A program made the position numbers and the translations under genes. DNA of 39,217 bases, taken from the IMG/VR virus record IMGVR_UViG_3300045115_000282, positions 1 through 39,217 of that record; one strand, 5' to 3'. Within the stretch, counting starts at the first letter, position 1; each line of letters begins with the position of its first letter. The DNA is from a virus. Shown here in pieces: positions 1 through 6,802 of the stretch. Below the pieces are notes generated by a model. It was not told where the DNA came from. It ran no database searches and was given only the letters and a program-made list of their open reading frames with translations.

Positions 1-324
1 TCATTGCTGCGGCTCCGTCGCTTCAATCATGTTCTGCCAATCGCGCACGAGCTCGGCGCACGCCTGCTCGCCCGCCATGTTGGGGAGGCCGAGCGTTCCA
101 CCTACCGCACGCTCGGCGAGCGCCCACGCCTCCGGCGAGGGATCGCCTACCTGCTGAACGACGGCCGCGAGCATCTCGACGGTCGGCACGACAGGGACGA
201 TCGCGAAGCCGTGTCGCTTAAGCGCAGCGGCAACGGTCGCCGCTAGCCTTGCCGTCGTGTAGCTAAGCGGTCGGTTCGACAGCGCGTTGGCGAGCGCCGT
301 CGCGATGATGTCGCTGGATTTCAT
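1..324 (-). CDS. Hypothetical early phage protein
   Basis: A 107-residue protein and the last gene of the leftward early operon; its stop codon is the first three bases of the window. Its ATG overlaps the stop of the upstream gene as ATGA, so it is probably translated by coupling. The sequence is helical and Ala/Val-rich, with a central VVPTVEML stretch followed by GDPSPEAWALAERAV and a Trp-containing C-terminus. I recognise no domain, signal peptide or membrane segment. Phage early operons commonly carry such small host-interaction proteins, but no function can be assigned. Confidence 0.75.
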   Translation of the reverse strand: MKSSDIIATALANALSNRPLSYTTARLAATVAAALKRHGFAIVPVVPTVEMLAAVVQQVGDPSPEAWALAERAVGGTLGLPNMAGEQACAELVRDWQNMIEATEPQQ

Positions 325-578
325 GCGGTCCTCCGGGGCAGTTTGCCGATGGCTTCAATCAGGTGCTCGGACGCGTGATATTGCGCCGAATGGATGGTGC
401 TGCGAACGCTGCAATCGAAAGACTGCTGAATGTCGGCCGGGCTGGTCACCTCGCCGCACAAGAGGGGATCGAGCAGGACGTTATCGCTGCAAATCTTCAT
501 GTTCTCTTCGCCGTAAATCTTGGCCAGTTCGACGACGTCGGCGAGCGCCGCGCGATACCCGCGTTCAAATTCGTTCAC
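321..578 (-). CDS. Hypothetical early phage protein
   Basis: An 85-residue protein starting at GTG, chosen because the GTG overlaps the upstream stop in a GTGA arrangement matching the rest of the operon. The N-terminus (NEFERGYRAALADVVELAKIYG) resembles a short amphipathic helix seen in many small phage proteins, and the C-terminus has a second helix, HASEHLIEAIGKL. There are three cysteines but no paired zinc motif. No family is recognised. Confidence 0.7.
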   Translation of the reverse strand: MNEFERGYRAALADVVELAKIYGEENMKICSDNVLLDPLLCGEVTSPADIQQSFDCSVRSTIHSAQYHASEHLIEAIGKLPRRTA

Positions 579-775
579 CGGCGCCCTACCTCCTCAGCCG
601 TCGCCTCGACCGCCGCCAGCGCGGCCCGGCCGAGCGAGCGAGCAAGATCGCCCTCGGTAAGCTCGTCCGAGGTCATCGCTCGCACCGCACGCGGCCCGAC
701 CTCGTCGGACAGATCGCGTAAGACCGCATAGCCGACGGCCATGATTCGGAACGACCTCGCCTGCGCCTCGCTCAT
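575..775 (-). CDS. Hypothetical early phage protein
   Basis: A 66-residue protein starting with MSEAQARSFR. An open frame extends further upstream, but this ATG overlaps the stop of the preceding zinc-finger gene as ATGA, which is the operon rule here. It is predicted all-helical and rich in Ala, Glu and Arg (MTSDELTEGDLARSLGRAAL). It could be a small regulatory or dimerising protein; no domain is recognised. Confidence 0.65.
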   Translation of the reverse strand: MSEAQARSFRIMAVGYAVLRDLSDEVGPRAVRAMTSDELTEGDLARSLGRAALAAVEATAEEVGRR

Positions 776-954
776 TTCGGTTTCCTTCCGTCCCGGCAAT
801 ATCCGCACCGGCCGTTCACCAGCCGGGGCATATCCTCGCCGCACTGTTCGCATTCGCCGGGTTCGCCGACCGGCACCGCCGCGCGCGCGGCGCGCAGGCT
901 GTGCTCAAGGTGCTGATCGGCCAGATCGGTAGCGTGGTCGACATCATCGGCCAT
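772..954 (-). CDS. TraR/DksA-type zinc-finger protein
   Basis: A 60-residue protein starting MADDVDHATDLADQHLEHSL. A charged N-terminal helix is followed by a C4-type zinc finger: Cys-x2-Cys in CEQCGED and Cys-x2-Cys in CGYCRDG, with a MPRLVNGR loop between. This is the pattern of short TraR/DksA-family phage proteins, which bind in the RNA polymerase secondary channel and alter host transcription, acting without ppGpp in the case of F TraR. The start is the ATG at 954, inside the end of the upstream gene; a longer in-frame extension has no matching family features. An early position fits a role in redirecting host polymerase. Function is inferred from the motif only. Confidence 0.75.
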   Translation of the reverse strand: MADDVDHATDLADQHLEHSLRAARAAVPVGEPGECEQCGEDMPRLVNGRCGYCRDGRKPK

Positions 955-1264
955 ATTTCGGACCCTCCATTTCGAGGAGTTCTCGATGCGCGTCGAAATC
1001 GAAGGAGGGCACCGGCATCCAGCCCCAGACCGGGCTGCTGAATGGGCTGTGGCCTTTGCCGGTCGCCCACCATCCGCCATATTCCTCGTAGAGCTGGCGG
1101 CACTTCTTGCCGTAACCCTCGATGCTCGGAGGCGAAATCCAACGCCCCATGCAGATGAAGCCCGGCCGCTCGTAGGTGATATGGGGCGACACGGCCAAAA
1201 GGATGCTCGTTCCGTCGCGGGGCGCGAGGTTCAGCGGGCGCCAATCGCGGTTCTCGTCAGCCAT
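944..1264 (-). CDS. Hypothetical phage protein, DUF551-like
   Basis: A 106-residue protein. The ATG at 1264 (MADENRDWRPL) is preferred to a GTG two codons earlier. The opening DWRPLNLAPRDGTSILLA resembles the W-x-P-(I/L)-x-x-A-P-x-D-G-T start of DUF551-type phage proteins, and the C-terminal half is rich in Trp and Gly (GGWWATGKG, PVWGWMPVP). No catalytic residues are known for this family. It overlaps both neighbours by about ten bases. Family assignment is from pattern memory and remains tentative. Confidence 0.65.
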   Translation of the reverse strand: MADENRDWRPLNLAPRDGTSILLAVSPHITYERPGFICMGRWISPPSIEGYGKKCRQLYEEYGGWWATGKGHSPFSSPVWGWMPVPSFDFDAHRELLEMEGPKYGR

Positions 1265-1742
1265 CGACACGCACCCGCGCGATTTCTTCGCTGATGATGA
1301 ACTCGGCGCCGGGGTTCTGCTTCGCGAGGCGCGACGCCTCCTGATGCGCCTTGAAGAAATTTGGGTGCTGCCGCCGCGGCCGCGCCGGGTCAGCCTTGTG
1401 CAGGATCATCGGCCCCCGCGATCGAGATGCGGCGTCTTCGTCTGCCCGCGTCGTATCGGTCAGTGTTGTCTTGACCTCGGGAGACTGGCCATAGTTGCCC
1501 ATGCCATACGTTCCCTCGATCCAGTGCGCCCCTTCGGGTCGGTCAGCGGTGCTCATGTCGTTCTCCTGTTGAGCGGGTGGAATATCGGCCGCAGCGGCCA
1601 TTTCGGGGCTGTCGTTGCCGCAGCGCGGACAGAAGGCGGCGATCATCGCCTTGCAAGCGGTAGCGGCCTCCATAGGCAGTTTGACCGGGGCCCAGACGTG
1701 GCCGCACTCGGGGCAGTTCACCCAGATCGCGGCGCCGGTCAT
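1257..1742 (-). CDS. Zinc-ribbon phage protein, two-part
   Basis: A 161-residue protein whose ATG overlaps the upstream stop as ATGA. Residues 10-41 hold a four-cysteine zinc ribbon: CPECGHVW, then CPRCGND after a 25-residue spacer. A linker ending PPAQQENDM leads to a second, basic part containing SRGPMILHKADPARPRRQHPNFFKAHQEASRLA and a FIISEEIARV end. An internal ATG (MSTADRPEG) could begin a separate shorter product, but there is no stop between the two parts. It probably binds nucleic acid or protein through the ribbon; the precise role is unknown. Confidence 0.7.
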   Translation of the reverse strand: MTGAAIWVNCPECGHVWAPVKLPMEAATACKAMIAAFCPRCGNDSPEMAAAADIPPAQQENDMSTADRPEGAHWIEGTYGMGNYGQSPEVKTTLTDTTRADEDAASRSRGPMILHKADPARPRRQHPNFFKAHQEASRLAKQNPGAEFIISEEIARVRVDG

Positions 1743-1885
1743 GATCGCCGGCCTTTGACAAGGATGAATACGGCACAGACAACGAGTAGCCCGTCAAGCG
1801 TGCTCACCGACGACCATCCTTTCGCGGCGACGCCAATTGAAACGAAGGCCAGGAATGCGGCGCAGAAGGCTCGGTGAAAGCTCAT
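1739..1885 (-). CDS. Small membrane protein
   Basis: A 48-residue protein beginning MSFHRAFCAAFLAF; the ATG at 1885 overlaps the preceding stop as ATGA. Two hydrophobic stretches are visible, roughly residues 6-20 and 28-43 (TLDGLLVVCAVFILV), with a basic KGRRS tail. This suggests a two-segment inner-membrane protein of the kind often found among phage early genes (superinfection exclusion or host membrane effects). No homology is recognised. Confidence 0.6.
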   Translation of the reverse strand: MSFHRAFCAAFLAFVSIGVAAKGWSSVSTLDGLLVVCAVFILVKGRRS

Positions 1886-2199
1886 GTTCGCTGCCCCTTG
1901 ATCCGCGCCGGAAACACCGGCGCCCATACGATGGCATTTCTTCCACTGGCGTTCGGCCGGCGCTGGCCGCTGTCGCGGACCTTGCCGAGCCGTGACAATT
2001 CCGTGAGCCGGGGCCGGATCGACAGGATCGACAGGCCCAGCTTGCCCGCGACCTCATCGGCGGTAAGGCCGTTTGATCGCTCGACGACCGCCAGCGCACG
2101 AGCGCGTAGCAATGGCGCGTCGATTTCCGCAGCCGCCGCGCGCGACGTGTCGCGGTCCTGCGCGCCGGGCGCGTGGGGATAGGTGAAGAGATCAGTCAT
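1882..2199 (-). CDS. Winged-helix DNA-binding protein
   Basis: A 105-residue protein. After a disordered start (TYPHAPGAQDRDTSRAAA) come about 60 residues with a winged-helix look: LTADEVAGKLGLSILSIRPRLTELSRLGKVRDSG, in which ADEVAGKLGLS-xx-SIRPRLTEL is the helix-turn-helix and KVRDSGQRR the wing. The end ASGRNAIVWAP is typical of this small phage family. It is likely a DNA-binding regulator in the early operon. The target is unknown, and catalytic features are absent. Confidence 0.75.
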   Translation of the reverse strand: MTDLFTYPHAPGAQDRDTSRAAAAEIDAPLLRARALAVVERSNGLTADEVAGKLGLSILSIRPRLTELSRLGKVRDSGQRRPNASGRNAIVWAPVFPARIKGQRT

Positions 2200-2407
2200 C
2201 TTTGCGGAACCCCGGCTCAGTTTCGCGCTGCTCTACTTCGATCTTGCCCAGCGCTTCGATGGCCGAGCCGATGATCGTCTGCGCGCCATAGGCGGCTGCC
2301 GCCGCATTGATGTCTTCGCTGTGCTGACCGACATATCCCAGCACCGCCTCGGCTTGCGAAAGGGTGGCGCTGATGTCGGCAAGGCGGGTGCTTAGTTTGT
2401 CAGTCAT
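2192..2407 (-). CDS. Hypothetical early phage protein
   Basis: A 71-residue acidic, mostly helical protein (TDKLSTRLADISATLSQAEAVLGYVG and then SAIEALGKIEVEQRE). It overlaps the upstream stop by 8 bases and the downstream start by 8. The pattern suggests a short coiled or helical-hairpin protein. No domain is recognised. Confidence 0.65.
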   Translation of the reverse strand: MTDKLSTRLADISATLSQAEAVLGYVGQHSEDINAAAAAYGAQTIIGSAIEALGKIEVEQRETEPGFRKDD

Positions 2408-2597
2408 CGGTCGCTCCTTCCTGACGCGCGCGTTCGTGTGCGCGCTGCTCGCTCCAACCGAGCTGGTGAATGGTGTTCCACGCGCGAATATGTGCTGGAT
2501 TGCTCGGGTCGAATGGATTGACGCCCGGCAAATATCGGAGAGCCTCGGCCTCCGATTTACGCTGCCGCGCTGCGGCCAAGTCCACGACGTCGCTCAT
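2400..2597 (-). CDS. Hypothetical early phage protein
   Basis: A 65-residue protein starting MSDVVDLAAARQRK, coupled as ATGA to a 53-codon gene upstream. The centre reads YLPGVNPFDPSNPAHIRAWN and IHQLGWSEQRAHERARQEGA, an acidic/basic helical end. It looks like a small soluble protein; no family is recognised. Confidence 0.65.
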   Translation of the reverse strand: MSDVVDLAAARQRKSEAEALRYLPGVNPFDPSNPAHIRAWNTIHQLGWSEQRAHERARQEGATDD

Positions 2598-2755
2598 GCC
2601 GGCTCCCTTTCCGGCTCAGCGGCGGCACCGCCGTCATCGTGGCGCGGTCGGTCGGGAATAACCGGAACGGAGCCGGGCGCCTCGGGCCTCTGGCGCGGCG
2701 CGCGTGGCGCGGGGTAGACCATCATGCGCCGACGGCCAGGCACAACGCAGGTCAT
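2594..2755 (-). CDS. Very small early protein
   Basis: A 53-residue frame starting MTCVVPGRRRMM. It fills the gap between two larger genes exactly: its ATG overlaps the ParB-like gene's stop and its stop overlaps the next ATG, both as ATGA. The product is proline- and arginine-rich (VYPAPRAPRQRPEAPG) with an acidic end, and is probably unstructured. The double coupling is the main evidence that it is real; no function can be proposed. Confidence 0.55.
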   Translation of the reverse strand: MTCVVPGRRRMMVYPAPRAPRQRPEAPGSVPVIPDRPRHDDGGAAAEPEREPA

Positions 2756-3969
2756 TCCGCCACCTCGGCGTCACTGTAAGCCGCGAGCAGGAAGTCGCGG
2801 ATATGCTTGTTGCGGTCGGTCCCGCCCCTGCACTCCGCAATCAGGCTGGCCCAGCCGGGCATATCGAGGGTGCGGACACCAGCGAGCAGGCGCGCGCGGT
2901 CCGGGTTCAACTCGGTATCGCCGAGCATCCCGCAGATGCCGGTGAAGACGGGGGAGCCGACGACAAGCCTCTCGCCCTTGAACGCCTCGGCCATGATTTC
3001 GAGCGCGGTCATTACGAGGCGGTCACCATAGCGGCGGCGAGCCTTGGCGATCGCGCTCGTGAATGCGACTTCGCCCGGCGCCCATGCGCCCGATCCAGTC
3101 TTGCGGCTGACTGTGAAGCCGACGGCTTCGATCAATCCCTTGATCGCCAGCGCATCCTCGTTGCCGCTGGCCTGCGCCGCATGGAAGTCGTCGAGCCGGT
3201 TCACCGCGCGGCGCGCGCGGTTCATGGCGACAAACATTTTCGCCTCTTCCGCCACGTTCTCAAACACGAAAACGCAGCAGGGCAAGAACGGAATGTCGCT
3301 GCGCAGATTCGATGCGGCGAGCCGGTGCTGTCCGTCGATCACATAGAAATAGCCGTCGTCGCGCTTCGACACGACCAGCGGCAGACACATGCGCCAGTCC
3401 CAATCATTTGCGATCCGGTTGATGAGCGCGCGGCTCGGGCCGGTGTCGATCGACCGCTGATAGCTGTCGTCAATCCGCAACTCACCGGGGTTGCGCATTT
3501 CGATCGAAGGCGGGTTGCCCTTCGGCGCCGCGAATTTGCGCCCCGCGGACTTTGGCTTCGGCGGGTTCACGATCCGCATCTTGAACGGTTTCGGCTTTGG
3601 CGCCGGTGGCACCTCGCCGCCGAGCTTGCGAGTTATGTCGTCGGTATCATCCGACATATCGGCTATGTCAGCCTCGCCGCCTTCGCCGCCCCTGTTTGGC
3701 AAGTCCTTGTAAGCCTGCCGGTCGATCTCATCCAGTTCAGCGATGAACCGACGCGCCTCGTCGGCGTCGGCACGGGTATAGGCGATGCCGTTCCGCTCGA
3801 AAACGATCGCGCCCTTATGCACCCGCGCGCGCAAGTCCTCATCTTTGCCGATCTTGGTGCGGATCATGAAGGAGCCGTTATCGTCCGGCCGCCCGACAGC
3901 GTGCTTCAGCAGCCAGTCGGGCCAAGCCGTCTTGGGCTGACCCTTGTTGATGAACGACGGGAGGGTCAT
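2752..3969 (-). CDS. ParB/sulfiredoxin-fold protein, DUF6551-like
   Basis: A 405-residue protein. The core, about residues 155-260, has the ParB-like signature: MRNPGELRIDDSYQRSID, PLVVSKRDDGYFYVIDG, then the DGQHR box at residues 212-216 and a downstream helical domain (EEAKMFVAMNRARRAVNRLD). Phage and plasmid relatives with this fold act as nucleases or DNA-binding accessory factors; none of this subgroup is well characterised to my knowledge. A proline/lysine-rich linker (PPAPKPKPFK) separates an N-terminal domain of about 90 residues. It is coupled by ATGA to both neighbours. It is not a partition ParB by context, since no ParA is seen. It may act in phage DNA replication or host DNA attack. 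Confidence 0.8.
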   Translation of the reverse strand: MTLPSFINKGQPKTAWPDWLLKHAVGRPDDNGSFMIRTKIGKDEDLRARVHKGAIVFERNGIAYTRADADEARRFIAELDEIDRQAYKDLPNRGGEGGEADIADMSDDTDDITRKLGGEVPPAPKPKPFKMRIVNPPKPKSAGRKFAAPKGNPPSIEMRNPGELRIDDSYQRSIDTGPSRALINRIANDWDWRMCLPLVVSKRDDGYFYVIDGQHRLAASNLRSDIPFLPCCVFVFENVAEEAKMFVAMNRARRAVNRLDDFHAAQASGNEDALAIKGLIEAVGFTVSRKTGSGAWAPGEVAFTSAIAKARRRYGDRLVMTALEIMAEAFKGERLVVGSPVFTGICGMLGDTELNPDRARLLAGVRTLDMPGWASLIAECRGGTDRNKHIRDFLLAAYSDAEVAE

Positions 3970-4190
3970 GCTGCGGCTCCCGGCCCAGCGTCGTCGCCGA
4001 GGAAAAGCGACTTGAACTCAGCTTCGAGGCGCTGGACTTCGGCGAACTTCTCAAGCCGATCATCGCGCCCAGCCCCAGTGTCCGTCTCAAGGGCGGCCTG
4101 TTCATACATGGCATGAAGCTCGATTAGCGCGGTGTCGTATGCCGCCCATGCGGCGGCGACCGGCGATTGCTCAAAGGCCAGGTGCATCAT
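3966..4190 (-). CDS. Hypothetical coiled-coil protein
   Basis: A 74-residue helical protein starting MMHLAFEQSPVAAAW; the first ATG overlaps the stop of the HTH-rich gene as ATGA. The second half is a heptad-like stretch, RDDRLEKFAEVQRLEAEFKSLFLG. Being coupled between the sigma-like gene and the ParB-like gene, it may be a partner of either. No family is recognised. Confidence 0.65.
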   Translation of the reverse strand: MMHLAFEQSPVAAAWAAYDTALIELHAMYEQAALETDTGAGRDDRLEKFAEVQRLEAEFKSLFLGDDAGPGAAA

Positions 4191-5128
4191 AGTGCCTCCT
4201 CAAAAATGTAGTCGAATGCGTCGAGCGCGGCCGGGTCGACGAGCGTGTCACCGAGCGTCGTTCCGCTGTCGTCGAACAGTTTCTCGTCCAACGAGCGCGG
4301 GCCGAATTTGCTTTCGAATGCTGCGACGGTGCGGCTGGCAAAGTGCCGTGCTTCTGCGGCGACGTCAGACATCGGCGCGGCTCCTTCAAGGTGTGCCAGA
4401 TACATTTCGCTGATGGCGTCATCGCGCGCTGCGTCACTGAGCCAGCGCGGCATAGCGGCCGCGATTTGGGCATATGTCTCGTCCCTGAAGGGGCGAAACG
4501 CAGTCGCAACCGTGCCGCAACTCCGGGCCTGTTCGAGTGCCTTGCGGCGGTCACGCTGCTCCGGTGTCAGGTATCGAAGATAGGAGCGAACGCTACTCGG
4601 GTGCTTCATGCCGAACCGCTCGGCAATCTGAGCGAACGAGTCGCCGTCCATGATTGCCGCCGCCACCTCGATACGCTTGCGCAACTGATCCTCGGTCACG
4701 TCAATGCCCGGCCCGGCCGTTCGGGAGCAAATTCGCGGGTGGAACCGATCCTGCCCGCAATCGCAAAGCCCAAGGGTGCCCGCCTCCCGCATCGCCGCGA
4801 TCAGCGGTTTTGCGACTTTCGCCACGGTGCTCTTGTCGAGGTTCATTGCCTGAGCGATCTGGCGGACGCTGAACGCCGTCTTCAAGCGCTCCTCGATCTC
4901 GGCCTTCTGCTCGTCGTTGATCCAGGCCCGATGCCCTGCGATTTTTGCAACCCATCGAGGTTGATCGCCGTGCTGGCCGAGAATTTCGATGGCGGGTTGC
5001 AGCCAGCGACGAACGCTCCCAGCCGACATGTTATTGTCGGCAGCGATCTTGTTGAAGCTGTCGCCAGCCCTAAGCGCCGCCGTCATATCCGCGAGACGCC
5101 GGGGCGACATGTAACCGCGCGCGGTCAT
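4187..5128 (-). CDS. Multi-HTH protein with sigma-factor-like C-terminus
   Basis: A 313-residue putative transcription factor. Three helix-turn-helix-like segments are visible: residues about 12-45 (SFNKIAADNNMSAGSVRRWL), 72-110 (SVRQIAQAMNLDKSTVAKVAK) and 146-186 (SFAQIAERFGMKHPSSVRSYL). A possible metal site, CDCGQDRFHPRIC, lies at 122-134. Residues 220-297 look like a degenerate sigma-70 unit: an acidic DAISEMYLAHLEG helix resembling region 2, then FGPRSLDEKLFDDSGTTLGDTLVD, which matches the SLDxxxxxDGxTTLGDLL stretch of sigma factors. There is no region-4 HTH after it; DNA binding would come from the N-terminal repeats. It is a candidate activator of the late promoter-like repeats described at 14732, 20138 and 33075. 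The function is inferred. Confidence 0.7.
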   Translation of the reverse strand: MTARGYMSPRRLADMTAALRAGDSFNKIAADNNMSAGSVRRWLQPAIEILGQHGDQPRWVAKIAGHRAWINDEQKAEIEERLKTAFSVRQIAQAMNLDKSTVAKVAKPLIAAMREAGTLGLCDCGQDRFHPRICSRTAGPGIDVTEDQLRKRIEVAAAIMDGDSFAQIAERFGMKHPSSVRSYLRYLTPEQRDRRKALEQARSCGTVATAFRPFRDETYAQIAAAMPRWLSDAARDDAISEMYLAHLEGAAPMSDVAAEARHFASRTVAAFESKFGPRSLDEKLFDDSGTTLGDTLVDPAALDAFDYIFEEAL

Positions 5129-5241
5129 CGCAGCACCTGTGCAGCCAGATCGGCGACGCCGATGCTAAACCATACCAGGGCGCCGACCACGAGCGCGGCG
5201 AGCACTGCCAGAGGGCCGTCATCGGTGTGCTGCGACCTCAT
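5125..5241 (-). CDS. Small single-span membrane protein
   Basis: A 38-residue frame starting MRSQHTDDGPLAVLAALVVG with one hydrophobic span (residues about 11-28, including GALVWFSIG). Its ATG and stop both make ATGA overlaps with the flanking genes, filling the gap exactly. Single-span phage peptides of this size often target host membrane proteins; here the role is unknown. Confidence 0.55.
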   Translation of the reverse strand: MRSQHTDDGPLAVLAALVVGALVWFSIGVADLAAQVLR

Positions 5242-5585
5242 GCCTCCCGCTCCGCTATGATGCGATCAAGGTCGGCGTGGATGGCCTCCCACGCGCTTTC
5301 CGGCAGGTCGCAAAAGTCCTCATAGCGCTTCCGCGCATATGCGATCTTCCACTTGAGGTTCGCGACCGAGTTCGTCGGCGTCTGGATCAGCGCCTCTTCG
5401 GCGGCGCAGCGGGCGTCGGTGAGCGCCTGCGCCCTGCTGGACACATCATCGGGCACATGCTCGCCAGTGGCGTCGTAGCGGTCGAGCGCGGGGTAATAGA
5501 CAGTGTCGTCATATTCTACCTCGGCGATGCGGGTGGCGAGGAAGCGCTGCATTGAGCGCTCCCAGAGGATCACGGGAACAATCAT
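5238..5585 (-). CDS. Hypothetical early phage protein
   Basis: A 115-residue protein with ATG at 5585 in an ATGA overlap. It starts MIVPVILWERSMQRF and continues with an acidic, Tyr-rich region (EVEYDDTVYYPALDRYD) and a long helix (AQALTDARCAAEEALIQTP). It has the general look of its two upstream neighbours (helical, aromatic, acidic, mentioning repeated TDARCAAEEAL-type helices), so the three may be related by old duplication. No domain is recognised. Confidence 0.65.
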   Translation of the reverse strand: MIVPVILWERSMQRFLATRIAEVEYDDTVYYPALDRYDATGEHVPDDVSSRAQALTDARCAAEEALIQTPTNSVANLKWKIAYARKRYEDFCDLPESAWEAIHADLDRIIAEREA

Positions 5586-5917
5586 GCGACACCCCCAATC
5601 CGCTTGGCGTCGGCGAGGATGATGGCGATAAGCTCTTTCGAGCCTTCATAGTCTTCCATCTCTTCGCGCGCGAAAATCTCGATCTTCTGTGCCAGTTCGG
5701 CCGAAGTTGAGACGGGGCATCGAACGGCATTCACGCCGCTGTCCGTCATCGCGTCGACCAACGGCTGGTATGCGTCCTCATAGTCGCGTTGCAGGGGATC
5801 GTGCTGAGCGAGCGGCGCCTGACACTGATCGCGATGTTTCTCGTAGGCATCGCGCGCGATCCGGTATGCGGCAGCGTGAATGCTGAACGGCGTCTGGCTG
5901 GTGATGGTGACGCTCAT
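5582..5917 (-). CDS. Hypothetical early phage protein
   Basis: A 111-residue protein starting MSVTITSQTPFSIHAAAYRI, with ATGA coupling on both sides. The middle (QRDYEDAYQPLVDAMTDSGVNAVRCPVSTSAELAQKIEIF) resembles the C-terminal half of the next upstream protein (PASSAADMAQKQVVIDQQEAIF), and similar stretches occur in alphaproteobacterial prophages. It is probably a soluble helical protein of unknown function. Confidence 0.7.
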   Translation of the reverse strand: MSVTITSQTPFSIHAAAYRIARDAYEKHRDQCQAPLAQHDPLQRDYEDAYQPLVDAMTDSGVNAVRCPVSTSAELAQKIEIFAREEMEDYEGSKELIAIILADAKRIGGVA

Positions 5918-6609
5918 GCTGCACCGCCTGCGAACGCAATGGCGTCAGCAATGAGGGCGCGGGTGAACTCGGCAACCTCGTCAGCATCCCAGAAAATGGC
6001 CTCCTGCTGGTCGATGACAACCTGCTTCTGGGCCATGTCGGCGGCAGATGATGCGGGGGTGCGTAGGACGGCGCGCGCAGCGTTGCGGCAATCAGCAACG
6101 TGTTTGTCCCACTCGGGTTCGAAGGCCGTGAAATCGCCATCGTCTCCGGGGTAATTGAGCAGATAGAACCCCTGACCCATCAAATAGGTCATCCGATAGT
6201 GGTGCATGGCGGCTGCAAAGCGCTGGGGATCGGAGCAGCCTTGAAGCTGGCGGGCGCAAATGACGAGCGAATGATCGAGCGCCGTGCGCAGACGATCATC
6301 GGCGTGACCAATCTTGTCATCGGCCTCGGACAGCAAGGTCACGGCGTGATCAACCTGCTCGCAAAGGGCAGCGTTCGGCGCGAAACCATCGCGGCGAACC
6401 CATAGTCGGATTTCGTCGAGAAAATTGTCGGCGGCGGCCATGAAGACGCGAGCGACCTGCAATTCGCCGAGTGAGTTGTCGATCAGGTCGGGATCGACAA
6501 AGCTGGCCTCGGGAACCGAGCGATTCTCGCGGATCGCTGCGGCCTTGGCCGCTCGCTCCATATTGGTAGTTTCGCGGACGATCCGCGGCGCTTTGACATC
6601 GGCGGCCAT
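5914..6609 (-). CDS. First gene of early operon, hypothetical
   Basis: A 231-residue protein and the promoter-proximal gene of the leftward operon. The ATG at 6609 has a strong Shine-Dalgarno, AGGAGGT, six bases upstream, the best in the operon, as expected for the lead cistron that the coupled genes depend on. It is all-helical, with a MERAAKAAAIREN start, a four-helix-like centre (EQVDHAVTLLSEADDKIG, DDRLRTALDHSLVICARQLQG) and an acidic end. No catalytic motif is seen. Paralogy with the next two genes is possible from the shared helix (SAADMAQKQVVI against STSAELAQKIEI). Confidence 0.75.
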   Translation of the reverse strand: MAADVKAPRIVRETTNMERAAKAAAIRENRSVPEASFVDPDLIDNSLGELQVARVFMAAADNFLDEIRLWVRRDGFAPNAALCEQVDHAVTLLSEADDKIGHADDRLRTALDHSLVICARQLQGCSDPQRFAAAMHHYRMTYLMGQGFYLLNYPGDDGDFTAFEPEWDKHVADCRNAARAVLRTPASSAADMAQKQVVIDQQEAIFWDADEVAEFTRALIADAIAFAGGAA

Positions 6610-6737
6610 GAGCCAACCTCCTGCTAGTGTGGAGCAGGTGGATCGGCGGAGGCTGGCCCCAATCGCTGGCGGCCGAGCACGACGTTCCTAGCCCTGCATC
6701 ACCGTCTTCGGCCCGAGGGCGATCAGGTGATGCAGCA

Positions 6738-6767
6738 CTTATGCAGTGTGCCGTGGCACACTGTCAA
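6738..6767 (-). promoter_or_regulatory. Leftward early promoter (PL-like)
   Basis: On the minus strand a consensus TTGACA -35 (6762-6767) is followed by an 18-base spacer and CATAAG as -10 (6738-6743). The spacer is occupied by the operator palindrome at 6744-6763. The predicted start is near 6731, about 120 bases ahead of the first gene. The spacer length equals that of the rightward promoter at 7565, which supports both calls. Confidence 0.75.
6744..6763. promoter_or_regulatory. Operator palindrome OL1
   Basis: A perfect 20-base palindrome around a central GT, containing GTGTGCC-GT-GGCACAC. It matches 12 of 16 core positions with the site at 7572-7587, and both lie inside an early promoter spacer. 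It is the expected binding site of the S24-type repressor and/or the Cro-like protein. Confidence 0.75.
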
Positions 6768-6776
6768 GCGCGTTAG

Positions 6777-6790
6777 GTGTTTTTTAACAC
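6777..6790. promoter_or_regulatory. Second operator-like inverted repeat
   Basis: GTGTT-N4-AACAC, 13 bases beyond the first palindrome and upstream of the PL -35. With its flank (GGTGTTTTTTAACACA) it matches 13 of 16 positions of the site at 7542-7557 read on the minus strand. It is a likely second operator, possibly with different affinity. It also lies 12 bases after the repressor gene's stop. Confidence 0.55.
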
Positions 6791-6802
6791 AACCCTTATA
6801 AA

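Noticed and set aside
2752-3969. ParB partition gene of a plasmid
   Set aside because: The fold signature is present, but there is no ParA neighbour and no centromere-like repeats nearby; the gene sits in the middle of a coupled early phage operon.
2704-4116. 470-residue open frame on the plus strand
   Set aside because: It is antisense to the ParB-fold gene, lacks recognisable motifs and is rich in Arg/Ala as expected of a GC-rich shadow.
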